Part shown: positions 51,805 to 59,743 of the stretch, piece after piece
Numbering within the stretch: the first letter of the stretch is position 1
Layout: every line of letters begins with the position of its first letter
Source: JACCVL01 sp963695375
Lineage (GTDB): Bacteria > Actinomycetota > Actinomycetes > Propionibacteriales > Nocardioidaceae
Direction: 5' to 3'
DNA: 64,000 nucleotides
Assembly: GCA_963695375.1 (NCBI GenBank)
Contig: OY968767.1
Location: 1,736,001 to 1,800,000 of the forward strand
The notes under the pieces: model-generated
What the model was told of the DNA's origin: nothing
Database searches by the model: none
Seen by the model: the letters and a program-made list of their open reading frames with translations, nothing else
Position numbers and translations under genes: made by a program

Positions 51805-52676
51805 TACTGACTGGCGGGGCGGGGTTGGACGACGCTCCCGACGTGGACGGTGCGGGCGGACAGCACGAATAGGTCGGCCCGCCGGCCGAGGTGCTGCTCG
51901 TCGTCGGGGTCGAGCAACCGCCGCCAGGCGGCGCGGTCGTCCTCGCAGAGCCAGTCGCTGACGTGCGCCACCCGCACGGCCAACGCCGCGAGGACGTGGG
52001 TCAGCTCTGCAGGCTGCAGCGGAGCCGGGCGGTCGAGCAGGAAGCTGCGAGCCGACACGTCGCCGAGCCCGGCCGCGCGCAGCACCGCCGACCAGCCGTA
52101 CGGTGTCGAGCGGGCGTGATCCATGTCCGCCCGCATGGCGGCGAACCACTCGGCCTCGGCCGCGGCGAGCCGCTCCTCGAGGCCCGGCCGGCCCACCCCG
52201 AGGTCCCACGGGAGGGACCGCGAGGAGAGCCCGCCCTCGGCGAGGGCGAGCCGGCCCCCCGGCGCGAGCGTCCGCGTCAGCATGTCGACCGCCGCCTGCT
52301 GGTCCGGCAGGTGGTGGACCACGCCGGCGGCCCACACCAGGTCGAGGTCGGCGGCCGGGAGCGGCCCCGCGGTCAGGTCGTGCCGGACGGTGCTGACGCG
52401 ACCAGCGACCCCGGCGGAGGCGCATCGGGCCGCGGTGGCTGCCAGCAGCGTCGCCTCGCCGTCGAGCGCGACCACCTGCCCGGTGCCGCCGACCGCCTCC
52501 GCGAGCAGCGCGGTCATCGCCCCGGTACCGCAGCCGACGTCGGCGACCCGTGCCCCCACGGCTGGTGTCAGCCAGGCGACGATCGCTCGATTCCGGTCTG
52601 CTTCGACCGAGGCCGAGCGGTCGAGGTCCTCGATCCGCTCGGCCCAGTCGATGTCCGCGGTGTGCTGGTGATCCAT
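51804..52676 (-). CDS. Class I SAM-dependent methyltransferase
   Basis: A 290-residue methyltransferase. ARVADVGCGTGAMTALLAEAVGGTGQVVALD (motif I and the acidic end of strand 2) lies at about 43-72, DLVWAAGVVHHLPDQQAAVDMLTRTLAPGGRLALAEGG contains motifs III and post-III. The C-terminal part is helical and unique. The substrate is unknown; the layout resembles UbiE/Coq5-like small-molecule methyltransferases. It is convergent with leuA. Confidence 0.88.
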   Translation of the reverse strand: MDHQHTADIDWAERIEDLDRSASVEADRNRAIVAWLTPAVGARVADVGCGTGAMTALLAEAVGGTGQVVALDGEATLLAATAARCASAGVAGRVSTVRHDLTAGPLPAADLDLVWAAGVVHHLPDQQAAVDMLTRTLAPGGRLALAEGGLSSRSLPWDLGVGRPGLEERLAAAEAEWFAAMRADMDHARSTPYGWSAVLRAAGLGDVSARSFLLDRPAPLQPAELTHVLAALAVRVAHVSDWLCEDDRAAWRRLLDPDDEQHLGRRADLFVLSARTVHVGSVVQPRPASQ

Positions 52677-52711
52677 GGCGGCCGGCCCCCGGACCGTGGC
52701 CTGCTCGGGGC

Positions 52712-53008
52712 TCAGGCCTGCCCGGGGGGCTGGGGAGCGATGCTGAACTGCACGGCCCCACCCTCGTCGACGGCGGCGTCGAGCACCTTGTCGTCGAGGG
52801 TCTCGGCGGCCGGCGGGTCGAGGAACACTCGGGCGCCGGTGTCCTCGAGGACCTGGTCGCCCGGCTGCGGGCTGTCGGCAGGGGTCACCGCGAGCGCGGT
52901 CGCGTCCGCCGTGTCCTGGCTGATCCGCAGTCCGGCGTCGTCGCCGGAGGTGGTCTGGTCGGTGATCGTCTTGACCACGGTGCTGGCGTTCTCGGTCAGG
53001 GTGAGCAT
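52712..53008 (-). CDS. HesB/IscA-like protein without cysteines
   Basis: A 98-residue protein starting MLTLTENASTVVKTITDQT and containing DAGLRISQ and GARVFLDPPAAETLDDKVLDA, which track the A-type Fe-S carrier (HesB/IscA) fold. The conserved cluster cysteines are absent: there is no Cys in the protein. It therefore cannot carry a cluster in the usual way. This Cys-free form is known in actinobacteria and is often annotated as Fe-S cluster assembly protein HesB. The ATG follows GGAGGAG. Confidence 0.82.
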   Translation of the reverse strand: MLTLTENASTVVKTITDQTTSGDDAGLRISQDTADATALAVTPADSPQPGDQVLEDTGARVFLDPPAAETLDDKVLDAAVDEGGAVQFSIAPQPPGQA

Positions 53009-53115
53009 CTCGCTCCTCCGTCGCTGATCGCGTGCTCGGTCTCCTCCACCGTGTCGCAGACCGGCGGCACAGGCAAACCCGGCGTGTCGCACCGCCGCGG
53101 ACGCGCCGTGCCGGC

Positions 53116-53916
53116 TCAGCCGAGGTCGGTCGCGGTGCACAGCACGCCGACCTGCCGGAAGCCGACCCGCTCGTAGATCCGCGCGACCTGCTCCGACTCC
53201 GCGGACAGGAACACCGTCTCGGCGCCGTGCTCCCGCGCGTCGCGGACCAGGAGGTCGGTCAGGACCGCCGCGATGCCGCGCCGTCGCCACGACGGCAGCA
53301 CCGCCACGCCGGTGACCTCGCTGGTCGCGCCGCGGACGGCGTGGGTCCCGCCCCCGACAGCGGTGCCGTCGGATGCCCACGCACCGGCGGCTCGGGTGAG
53401 CCCGGCCCGGACGTAGGCCCGCATGGTCTCCACGACGGGCTCGCCGTCCCCGCGGTCGGTCCCGTCGAACCCGGCCGCCACGGCCGCCCGGCTCTCGTCG
53501 AACCCCGGTTCGTCCGGGTCGACGAAGCGGACGGTGACCGCCGGGTCGGTGCCGGCCGGTGTCGGCAGCCTGGCCGCACGGTCCCGGTCGTAGGCGAGCA
53601 GCCGGGACCGGGCCACCCCCAGCCCCAGCGAATCCGCCAGGTCGGCCAGGGTCGGGGCGTGCGCCTCGATCCACTGCACGCCGGCAGCGCCCGGCAGGTC
53701 CTGCTGGTGCCGGAACACCGCCCGCAGCGCCGCCGCGTCGAGGAGGTGCTCGTGCCCGGGGCGCGGCCGGGCCGCGTAGCTCCACCCCCAGGTGGTGTCG
53801 TAGCTGGTGAACGGGCCGACCTGGACGGGATCGGCGGTGCTGACGGCGACCTCGTGCTGGTACTGGCCGATCCGGTCCAGCACCGCGGCGACGTCCACGA
53901 GCACCGATCCTGACAT
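53116..53916 (-). CDS. GNAT family N-acetyltransferase
   Basis: A 266-residue protein whose C-terminal half carries the GNAT core: AVGGGTHAVRGATSEVTGVAVLPSWRRRGIAAVLTDLLVRDAREHGAETVFLSAESEQVARIYERVGFRQVG, including the acetyl-CoA loop RRRGIA. The N-terminal 100 residues are a variable extension (GPFTSYDTTWGWSYAARPRPG). The substrate is unknown. The ATG at 53914-53916 is chosen because homology starts shortly after it. It is divergent from the hydrolase gene, with a 14-bp palindrome between. Confidence 0.85.
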   Translation of the reverse strand: MSGSVLVDVAAVLDRIGQYQHEVAVSTADPVQVGPFTSYDTTWGWSYAARPRPGHEHLLDAAALRAVFRHQQDLPGAAGVQWIEAHAPTLADLADSLGLGVARSRLLAYDRDRAARLPTPAGTDPAVTVRFVDPDEPGFDESRAAVAAGFDGTDRGDGEPVVETMRAYVRAGLTRAAGAWASDGTAVGGGTHAVRGATSEVTGVAVLPSWRRRGIAAVLTDLLVRDAREHGAETVFLSAESEQVARIYERVGFRQVGVLCTATDLG

Positions 53917-53946
53917 CGCGCCCGCGTTGCCGCGCGTCGCGTCGGC

Positions 53947-53960
53947 AATGTCAGGACATT
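53947..53960. promoter_or_regulatory. 14-bp palindrome in the divergent GNAT/hydrolase intergenic region
   Basis: AATGTC-AG-GACATT at 53947-53960 lies in the 70-base space between two divergent genes, 31 bases from one start and 27 from the other. It could be an operator serving both. Chance occurrence cannot be excluded for a site of this length. Confidence 0.4.
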
Positions 53961-53986
53961 CCCGGCCGGGCTGGGACCATGGCCGG

Positions 53987-54850
53987 ATGGCGGTGCTGGT
54001 GTCGGAGCGAATCGGGGGGTTCGGCTTCGACGGGCACCGGCTCGAGTACACCGAGTTCGGCGCCGGCGACCGCCTGGTCGTGCTGCTGCACGGCCAGCTG
54101 ATGCCGCGCCGGATGCACCAGCCGCTGGCCCGCCGGATCGCCGCCGCCGGCTTCCGGGTGGTCACGCTGGACCTGCTGGGTCATGGCCGCTCGGACCGGC
54201 CCACCGACCCCGCCGCGTACTCGATGGGCGGGTTCGCGCTCCAGGCCCTGGCGCTGTTGGACCACCTGGAGGTGGAGTCCGCCGTCGTCGGGGGCAGCTC
54301 GCTGGGGGCCAACACCTCGCTCGAGGTGGCCGCCATCGCCCCGGAGCGGGTGCAGGGGCTGCTGGTGGAGATGCCGGTGCTGGACAACGCCGTCGAGGCC
54401 GGGATCATCGCGTTCGCGCCGCTGATGCTGGCCGCCCGGTTCCTGCCCTGGTCGGTGACGGGGGTCGGACGCGTCAGCAGGATGGTCCCGCGATCGGTGG
54501 TGCCGTTCTGGTCCGGGATCGTGCTGGACACGCTGGACCAGGAGCCGGCCGCCATGGCCGCCGTGATCCACGGCCTGTTCTTCGGACGGATCGCCCCGCC
54601 GCGGTCGGTACGGGTGCGGCTGGAGACGCCGGCGTTGGTGATCGGTCATCCGAACGACCCGATCCACCCCGCGGCGGACGCGGCGATGCTGGCCGATGAA
54701 CTGCCCCGCGGCCGGTTCGTGCCTGCCGAGTCGATCCTGGAGTGGCGGTTGCGTCCGGACCGGCTGGACGCCGAGGCGGTGGCGTTCGTCCGTCGCTGCT
54801 GGCGGGCCGCCCCGGCCCGGACCGCGCGGGCGGGCACAATAACGGGGTGA
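53987..54850 (+). CDS. Alpha/beta hydrolase
   Basis: A 287-residue alpha/beta hydrolase. LVVLLHGQLMPRRMH holds the oxyanion-hole HG, RVVTLDLLGHGRSDRP the following turn, VVGGSSLGANTSLEVA the nucleophile elbow (G-x-S-x-G with Ser), and TPALVIGHPNDPIHP the acid region. A final His is less clear. The substrate is unknown. The ATG at 53987 is the first plausible start. It overlaps recO by 4 bases and so is translationally coupled to it. Confidence 0.88.
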   Translation: MAVLVSERIGGFGFDGHRLEYTEFGAGDRLVVLLHGQLMPRRMHQPLARRIAAAGFRVVTLDLLGHGRSDRPTDPAAYSMGGFALQALALLDHLEVESAVVGGSSLGANTSLEVAAIAPERVQGLLVEMPVLDNAVEAGIIAFAPLMLAARFLPWSVTGVGRVSRMVPRSVVPFWSGIVLDTLDQEPAAMAAVIHGLFFGRIAPPRSVRVRLETPALVIGHPNDPIHPAADAAMLADELPRGRFVPAESILEWRLRPDRLDAEAVAFVRRCWRAAPARTARAGTITG

Positions 54851-55575
54851 GTCTCTACCGTGACGAGGCGATCGTGCTGCGCACCCAGAAGCTGGGCGAG
54901 GCGGACCGCATCATCACGGTGCTGAGCCGGCGACACGGCCGGATCCGGGCAGTCGCGAAGGGGGTTCGCCGCACCACCTCCCGGTTCGGCGCCCGCCTCG
55001 AGCCGTTCAGTCACGTCGACCTGATGCTGGCCGAGGGTCGCTCGCTGCACGTGGTCACCCAGGCCGAGTCGTTGGACCCGCTGGCGATGACCATCGGGGC
55101 CGACTACCGGGCGTACACCGCGGGGACGGCGATGCTGGAGGCCGCCGACCGGCTGGCCGGGGAGGACCTGGAGCCGGCGGTGCAGCAGTTCCTGCTGCTG
55201 GTCGGTGGTCTGCGCGCCCTGGCGCCGGGCGGGCGCGACCCGTCGCTGGTGCTCGACGCGTTCCTGCTGCGCTCGCTCGCGGTCGCGGGGTACGCGCCCA
55301 GCTTCGACGACTGCGCTCGCTGCGGGGCCCCGGGGCCGCACCGGTCGTTCAGCCCGCCCGGCGGGGGGATGGCCTGCACCAGTTGCCGGTCACCGGGGTC
55401 GGCCTCGCCCGGGCCGGGAACGGTGCGGCTGTTGTCGGCATTGCTCAGCGGCGACTGGACGACCGCGCTGGAGGCCGACCCGCGCGCCCGGCGCGAGTCG
55501 TCCGGCCTGGTGGCGGCGTACCTGTCCTGGCATCTCGAGCGTGGGCTGCGTTCGATGAGCCACGTGGACCGGTGA
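54847..55575 (+). CDS. recO: DNA repair protein RecO
   Basis: A 242-residue recombination mediator that helps RecR load RecA. The OB-fold N-terminus SLYRDEAIVLRTQKLGEADRIITVLSRRHGRIRAVAKGVRRTTSRFGARLEPFSHVDLML is typical; CARCG and CTSCR form the zinc knuckle. The GTG at 54847 overlaps the hydrolase stop, and CACAAT (54835-54840) 6 bases upstream may also give a leaderless transcript. It is coupled to uppS. Confidence 0.95.
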   Translation: MSLYRDEAIVLRTQKLGEADRIITVLSRRHGRIRAVAKGVRRTTSRFGARLEPFSHVDLMLAEGRSLHVVTQAESLDPLAMTIGADYRAYTAGTAMLEAADRLAGEDLEPAVQQFLLLVGGLRALAPGGRDPSLVLDAFLLRSLAVAGYAPSFDDCARCGAPGPHRSFSPPGGGMACTSCRSPGSASPGPGTVRLLSALLSGDWTTALEADPRARRESSGLVAAYLSWHLERGLRSMSHVDR

Positions 55576-56342
55576 CCCGCCCGCGGGAGCCACGGGCACC
55601 GCGTCCGCACGCTTCCGGCGCGCGGCCGCCGCGATTGTCCCCGGCGGAGGTGCCGCGTCACGTCGCCGTCGTCATGGACGGCAACGGTCGCTGGGCGCGG
55701 GCGCGCGGGCTGCCGCGGACCGCCGGTCACGAGGCGGGGGAGGCGGCGCTCTTCGACGTGGTCGAGGGGGCGATCGAGGTCGGGGTCCGGCACCTGTCGG
55801 CGTACGCGTTCTCCACCGAGAACTGGAAGCGCTCGCCGGAGGAGGTGCGCTTCTTGATGGGCTTCAACCGGGACGTGATCCGCCGCCGGCGCGACGAGAT
55901 GCACGCGCTCGGCGTGCGGGTGCGGTGGGCCGGCCGCCGGCCGCGGCTGTGGCGCAGCGTGATCCGCGAGCTCGAGGCCGCCGAGGAGCTCACCCGGGCG
56001 AACGAGACGCTGACCCTGACGATGTGCGTGAACTACGGCGGTCGGTCCGAGCTCGCCGACGCGGCGCGCGCGCTGGCACTGGACGTGGCGGCGGGGCGGG
56101 TGCGCGCCGATCGGGTCGACCAGCGGGTCTTCGCGCGCTATCTGGACGAGCCGGACCTGCCCGACGTCGACCTGTTCTGGCGGACCTCGGGGGAGCAGCG
56201 GATCTCCAACTTCCTGCTCTGGCAGTCCGCCTACGCCGAGCTGGTGTTCACCGACGTGGCCTGGCCCGACGTGGATCGCCGGCAGCTGTGGGCCGCGGTG
56301 GAGGAGTACGCCAGGCGCAGTCGGCGCTACGGGCGGGCCTGA
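55572..56342 (+). CDS. uppS: Isoprenyl transferase (cis-prenyl diphosphate synthase)
   Basis: A 256-residue UppS-family enzyme. HVAVVMDGNGRWARARGLPRTAGHEAG with Asp36 binds diphosphate; YAFSTENWKRS, LTMCVNYGGRSEL and DLFWRTSGEQRISNFLLWQSAYAELVF are all diagnostic. It makes the polyprenyl carrier (decaprenyl or undecaprenyl diphosphate) for cell wall synthesis. The GTG overlaps the recO stop (GTGA). The first 28 residues are an Arg/Pro-rich extension. Confidence 0.96.
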   Translation: MTRPREPRAPRPHASGARPPRLSPAEVPRHVAVVMDGNGRWARARGLPRTAGHEAGEAALFDVVEGAIEVGVRHLSAYAFSTENWKRSPEEVRFLMGFNRDVIRRRRDEMHALGVRVRWAGRRPRLWRSVIRELEAAEELTRANETLTLTMCVNYGGRSELADAARALALDVAAGRVRADRVDQRVFARYLDEPDLPDVDLFWRTSGEQRISNFLLWQSAYAELVFTDVAWPDVDRRQLWAAVEEYARRSRRYGRA

Positions 56343-56360
56343 CCCCCCTCGCCTCCACCA

Positions 56361-56406
56361 GCGATGACGCATTTCGGTCGCTCGAGCGACGGGAATGCAT
56401 CATCGC
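56361..56406. repeat. 46-bp palindromic element, copy 1 (GTCGCTCGAGCGAC core)
   Basis: Outer arms GCGATGACGCATT and AATGCATCATCGC pair with one mismatch around the perfect palindrome GTCGCTCGAGCGAC (56377-56390). It lies between the convergent uppS and S1C protease genes. A second copy is at 57469-57514; the two share about 42 of 46 positions. Confidence 0.9.
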
Positions 56407-56430
56407 TGGTCCGGCACCGACGGCCGCCGG

Positions 56431-57393
56431 TCAGCTGCCCGGCCCGGTCAGCTCCGTCGGCACCGCGATCACGTCGACCATCGCCTCTCCGCGGAGCACG
56501 GTGACGGGCAGCGGTTGACCGATGGCGTCGGCGAAGAGCAGCCGCTGCAGGCTCTGCGCGTCCGCGACCGGCTGCCGGCCGGCGGACAGCACGAGGTCGC
56601 CGGGCTTCAGCCCGGAGCGGGCGGCGGGGGAGCCCGCCACCACGTCGGCGACCTGCAGCGCCTGCGGCTGCCCGGCCCGGTCGGCGAGCGAGCGGGGGAG
56701 CGGGACGGGGGAGCTCACGACGCCGAGGTACGCGCGGCGTACCCGGCCATCGCGAAGCAGCGCGGTGATGATCCGTTGGGTCGTGGCGTTCACCGGGACC
56801 GCGAGCCCCACGCCGAAGCCGGCGACCGCCGTGTTGATGCCGATCACACGTCCCGACGCGTCGGCCAGCGCACCGCCCGAGTTGCCCGGGTTCAGTGCGG
56901 CGTCGGTCTGGATCACGTCCTCGATCACCCGACCGGCCCGACCCGACCGGGTGGGAAGCGAGCGGCCCAGCCCGCTGACGACGCCGGCCGTCACCGACCC
57001 GGTGAGCCCGAGCGGGTTCCCGACCGCGACCACGAGCTGGCCGACCCTCAGTCCGGACGCATCACCCATCCGGGCCGGCTCCGGCGGCTGCCCGCGGCCG
57101 TGGACGACGGCGAGGTCCGACAGGGGGTCGGATCCGACGATGTCGACGTCGGTGCTGCTCCCGTCGCTGAACGTGGCGGCGCCACCGTCCGCACCGGCGA
57201 CCACGTGCGCATTGGTCAGCATGTAGCCGTCCGCGGTGAAGACGACCGCTGACCCGCTGCCGCCCGCCCGGCTGCTCCCCGTGCCGCCGTGCAGGCGCAG
57301 AGCCGCCACGTGCGGGGTGACCGTGGCCGCGACCCGCGTGACCGTCCGCGAGTAGGCGTCCAGCGCGTCGTCGCCGTCGTCGGGTGTGCTCAT
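56431..57393 (-). CDS. S1C family trypsin-like serine protease with PDZ domain
   Basis: A 320-residue HtrA/DegP-like protease. The triad is in MLTNAHVVAG (His), DPLSDLAVV (Asp) and DAALNPGNSGGALAD (Ser), in that order. A C-terminal PDZ domain spans about 235-320 (YLGVVSSP, VADVVAGSPAARSGLKPGDLVLSAGRQPV). No signal peptide or membrane helix is visible, unlike most HtrA proteins, so it may be cytoplasmic. The gene is bracketed by two copies of a 46-bp palindrome. Confidence 0.92.
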   Translation of the reverse strand: MSTPDDGDDALDAYSRTVTRVAATVTPHVAALRLHGGTGSSRAGGSGSAVVFTADGYMLTNAHVVAGADGGAATFSDGSSTDVDIVGSDPLSDLAVVHGRGQPPEPARMGDASGLRVGQLVVAVGNPLGLTGSVTAGVVSGLGRSLPTRSGRAGRVIEDVIQTDAALNPGNSGGALADASGRVIGINTAVAGFGVGLAVPVNATTQRIITALLRDGRVRRAYLGVVSSPVPLPRSLADRAGQPQALQVADVVAGSPAARSGLKPGDLVLSAGRQPVADAQSLQRLLFADAIGQPLPVTVLRGEAMVDVIAVPTELTGPGS

Positions 57394-57468
57394 CGGGTCA
57401 CCTCTGGCCGGGGGTCTGACCGGTCCAACGCAACGGTCGCCGGGCCGCTTCCCGCCGCACCACCGACG

Positions 57469-57514
57469 GCGATGATGCATTTCGGTCGCTCGAGCGACGC
57501 AAATGCGTCATCGC
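57469..57514. repeat. 46-bp palindromic element, copy 2
   Basis: Arms GCGATGATGCATTT (57469-57482) and AAATGCGTCATCGC (57501-57514) flank the same GTCGCTCGAGCGAC core (57485-57498). Judged by which arm carries the T/C variant, this copy is inverted relative to copy 1. It lies upstream of the protease gene and after the zur stop. Confidence 0.9.
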
Positions 57515-57544
57515 TGCCGGGCGGTGCGGCGGCGCCGAGGGTGG

Positions 57545-57934
57545 TCAGGCGCAGTCCGGGCAGGTGCCGAACACCTCCAGCGTGTGCGCCACCTCCCGGA
57601 AGCCGTGCTCGGCCGCGACCCGCTCGGCCCATCGCTCGACGGTCGGACCCTCGACCTCGACCGTGCGGCCGCAGGACCGGCAGACCAGGTGGTGGTGGTG
57701 CCCGCCACTGCAGCGGCGGTACAACGCCTCGCCGTCGCCCATCCGCAACACGTCCAGCTGGCCACCGTCGGCAAGCCCTTGCAGCGTCCGGTAGACCGTG
57801 GACAAGCCGACCTTCTGGCCCCTGGCGCGGAGCACCTCGTGAATCTCCTGTGCGCTCCGGAACTCGTCCTGCTCGGCCAGCGCCGCGCTCACCGCCCGGC
57901 GCTGGCGGGTGGGCCGCTGCCCGGTCTCGCCCAT
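57545..57934 (-). CDS. zur: Fur family repressor, probably Zur
   Basis: A 129-residue Fur-family regulator: RPTRQRRAVSAALAEQDEFRSAQEIHEVLRARGQKVGLSTVYRTLQGLADGGQLDVLRM is the winged helix, GHHHHLVCRSCG and TCPDC the zinc sites. Ending the znuA-znuC-znuB operon and lying near glyS points to Zur rather than Fur. It starts 10 bases after znuB and is autoregulated through the Zur box at znuA. Confidence 0.92.
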   Translation of the reverse strand: MGETGQRPTRQRRAVSAALAEQDEFRSAQEIHEVLRARGQKVGLSTVYRTLQGLADGGQLDVLRMGDGEALYRRCSGGHHHHLVCRSCGRTVEVEGPTVERWAERVAAEHGFREVAHTLEVFGTCPDCA

Positions 57935-57944
57935 CCCGGTCCTC

Positions 57945-58961
57945 TCAGTGCTCGTCGTAGTGGTCGCCGTGCGGTACGTGCCGGTGCCCGTCGTGGACGT
58001 AGTCGACGTGGTCGCCGTGCTCGACGGCCACGTGCCCGCAGCCAGGTCCGTGGACGTGCGGGTGGCTCTCCGCCCGGTCGTGCCCGTGCGGGCCGGAGGT
58101 GGCCGGCTCGGACAGCTCGGCGGCGGGTTCGACCTCGAACGGCGCGTGCACCCGGCGTCGCCGGCGGAGCAACCCGCCCAGCGGACTCAGCAGCACGAAG
58201 CCGGCCAAGGCCAGCAGCACGATGGTGGGACCGGGGGCGGTGTCGGCGTAGAAGCTGGTCCACACGCCGGCCGTCGATGCGACCACTCCGATGCCCATCG
58301 CGAGGACCAGCGTCACCCGGAAGCCGCGCGCCACCTGCTGCGCGGTCGCCACCGGCACCACCATCAGCGCGCTGACCAGGAGCAGCCCCACGGTGCGCAT
58401 GGCCACCGTCACGGTGACTGCTGCAAGCACGGCCAGCAGGACGCTGTAGGCGCCCACCCGCAGGCCCGACACGCGAGCATGCTCCTCGTCCTGGCAGACC
58501 GCGAACAGCTGCGGCGACAGCCCGAGGGCGACGGTGAGCACCAACACCGTGAGCACCACGACCATCGTGAGGTCGGTGTCGGAGACGGTGGTGATCGCGC
58601 CGAACAGGTAGCTGTTCAGGGTCGCCGCCGACTCCCCGGCCAGCCCGGTCAACAGCACACCGCCGGCGATGCCGCCGTAGAAGAACAGGGCCAGCGCGAC
58701 GTCCCCGCTGGTCCGCCCGCGCAGCCGCAGCACCTCGATCAGTGCCGCACCCACCGTGGCCACCACGACGGCGGTGACCAGCGGGGCCCGGCCGGTCAGC
58801 AGGCCGAGCGCCACCCCGGTGAGCGCGATGTGCCCGATGCCGTCCCCGAGCAGCGCGAGCCGTTTCTGGACGAGATAGGTCCCGATGGCGGGGGCGGCCA
58901 GCCCGGTCAGCACGGCGGCGAGCAGCGCCCGCTGCATGAAATCGTACGAGAGCAGGCTCAT
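57945..58961 (-). CDS. znuB: Zinc ABC transporter permease with histidine-rich tail
   Basis: A 338-residue ABC-3 family permease with about eight membrane helices (SLLSYDFMQRALLAAVLTGLAAPAIGTYLVQKRLALLGDGIGHIALTGVALG at the start). After residue about 280 comes a cytoplasmic tail with roughly fifteen histidines, ending HVPHGDHYDEH, unusual for ZnuB. It may bind or buffer zinc. The ATG overlaps the znuC stop by four bases. Confidence 0.94.
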   Translation of the reverse strand: MSLLSYDFMQRALLAAVLTGLAAPAIGTYLVQKRLALLGDGIGHIALTGVALGLLTGRAPLVTAVVVATVGAALIEVLRLRGRTSGDVALALFFYGGIAGGVLLTGLAGESAATLNSYLFGAITTVSDTDLTMVVVLTVLVLTVALGLSPQLFAVCQDEEHARVSGLRVGAYSVLLAVLAAVTVTVAMRTVGLLLVSALMVVPVATAQQVARGFRVTLVLAMGIGVVASTAGVWTSFYADTAPGPTIVLLALAGFVLLSPLGGLLRRRRRVHAPFEVEPAAELSEPATSGPHGHDRAESHPHVHGPGCGHVAVEHGDHVDYVHDGHRHVPHGDHYDEH

Positions 58962-59743
58962 CGCACCTCCCGCTCCGACCAGCTCGGACCCGGCACCGGT
59001 CCGGGCGCGCCGGGCGTGCCGTGCACGTGGTGGTGCTCGTGGTCGTGTCCGAACTCCGCCGCCTCCTCCTCCGGCGTGCCGTCGAAGAGCACCCGGCCGT
59101 CGCGCAGGACCACCGCCCGGTCGACCAGCCGGGCCAGCGGTCCCAGCTCGTGCGCGACCAGCACGACCGCGACCCCCCGGGCCGCGTGCGCGCCGAGCAC
59201 CTCGGTCAGCAGGCCCTGGTGGGTGAGGTCGACGCCCGCCGTCGGCTCGTCCAGCACCAGCAGCTCGGGCTCGGTGACCAGCGCCCGGGCGATCAGCACC
59301 CGCTGCTGCTGGCCACCGGACAGCTCCGCGACGGAGTCCCGTGCCCGGTGGGCCAGGTCCATCGCCTCGAGGGACGCCCGCACGGCGGTGTCGTCGGCGG
59401 GGCTGGAACGGCGCAGCATCCGCCGATGCGCGAGCCGGCCCGCTCCGACCACCTCCCGGACGGTCGCCGGGACGCCGGACGCCGCCGAGGTGCGCTGCGG
59501 GACGTAGCCCACCCGGCGCCAGTCGGCGAAGCGGCGCAACGGCGTGCCCAGCAGTTCGACGCTGCCGGACGTCGCCGGCACCAGCCCCATCGCGGCCCGT
59601 ACCAACGTCGACTTGCCCGATCCGTTGCCGCCGAGGACGGTGACGAACTCCCCGGGCCGGACCGCCAGGTCGACCCGACGCACCACCGGCCGCCCGCCGA
59701 GGGCGACGGTCAGGTCCTGCACCTGCAGCGCGAGCCCGCTCAA
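58958..59743 (-). CDS. znuC: Zinc ABC transporter ATP-binding protein
   Basis: A 261-residue ABC ATPase: LGGNGSGKSTLVRA (Walker A), GYVPQRTSA (Q-loop), AELSGGQQQRVLIARALVTEPELLVLDEPTAG (signature and Walker B) and VVLVAHELG (H-loop). The C-terminal 40 residues have a short His-rich stretch (FGHDHEHHHVHG). It is coupled to both znuA and znuB by 4-base overlaps. Confidence 0.95.
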   Translation of the reverse strand: MSGLALQVQDLTVALGGRPVVRRVDLAVRPGEFVTVLGGNGSGKSTLVRAAMGLVPATSGSVELLGTPLRRFADWRRVGYVPQRTSAASGVPATVREVVGAGRLAHRRMLRRSSPADDTAVRASLEAMDLAHRARDSVAELSGGQQQRVLIARALVTEPELLVLDEPTAGVDLTHQGLLTEVLGAHAARGVAVVLVAHELGPLARLVDRAVVLRDGRVLFDGTPEEEAAEFGHDHEHHHVHGTPGAPGPVPGPSWSEREVR

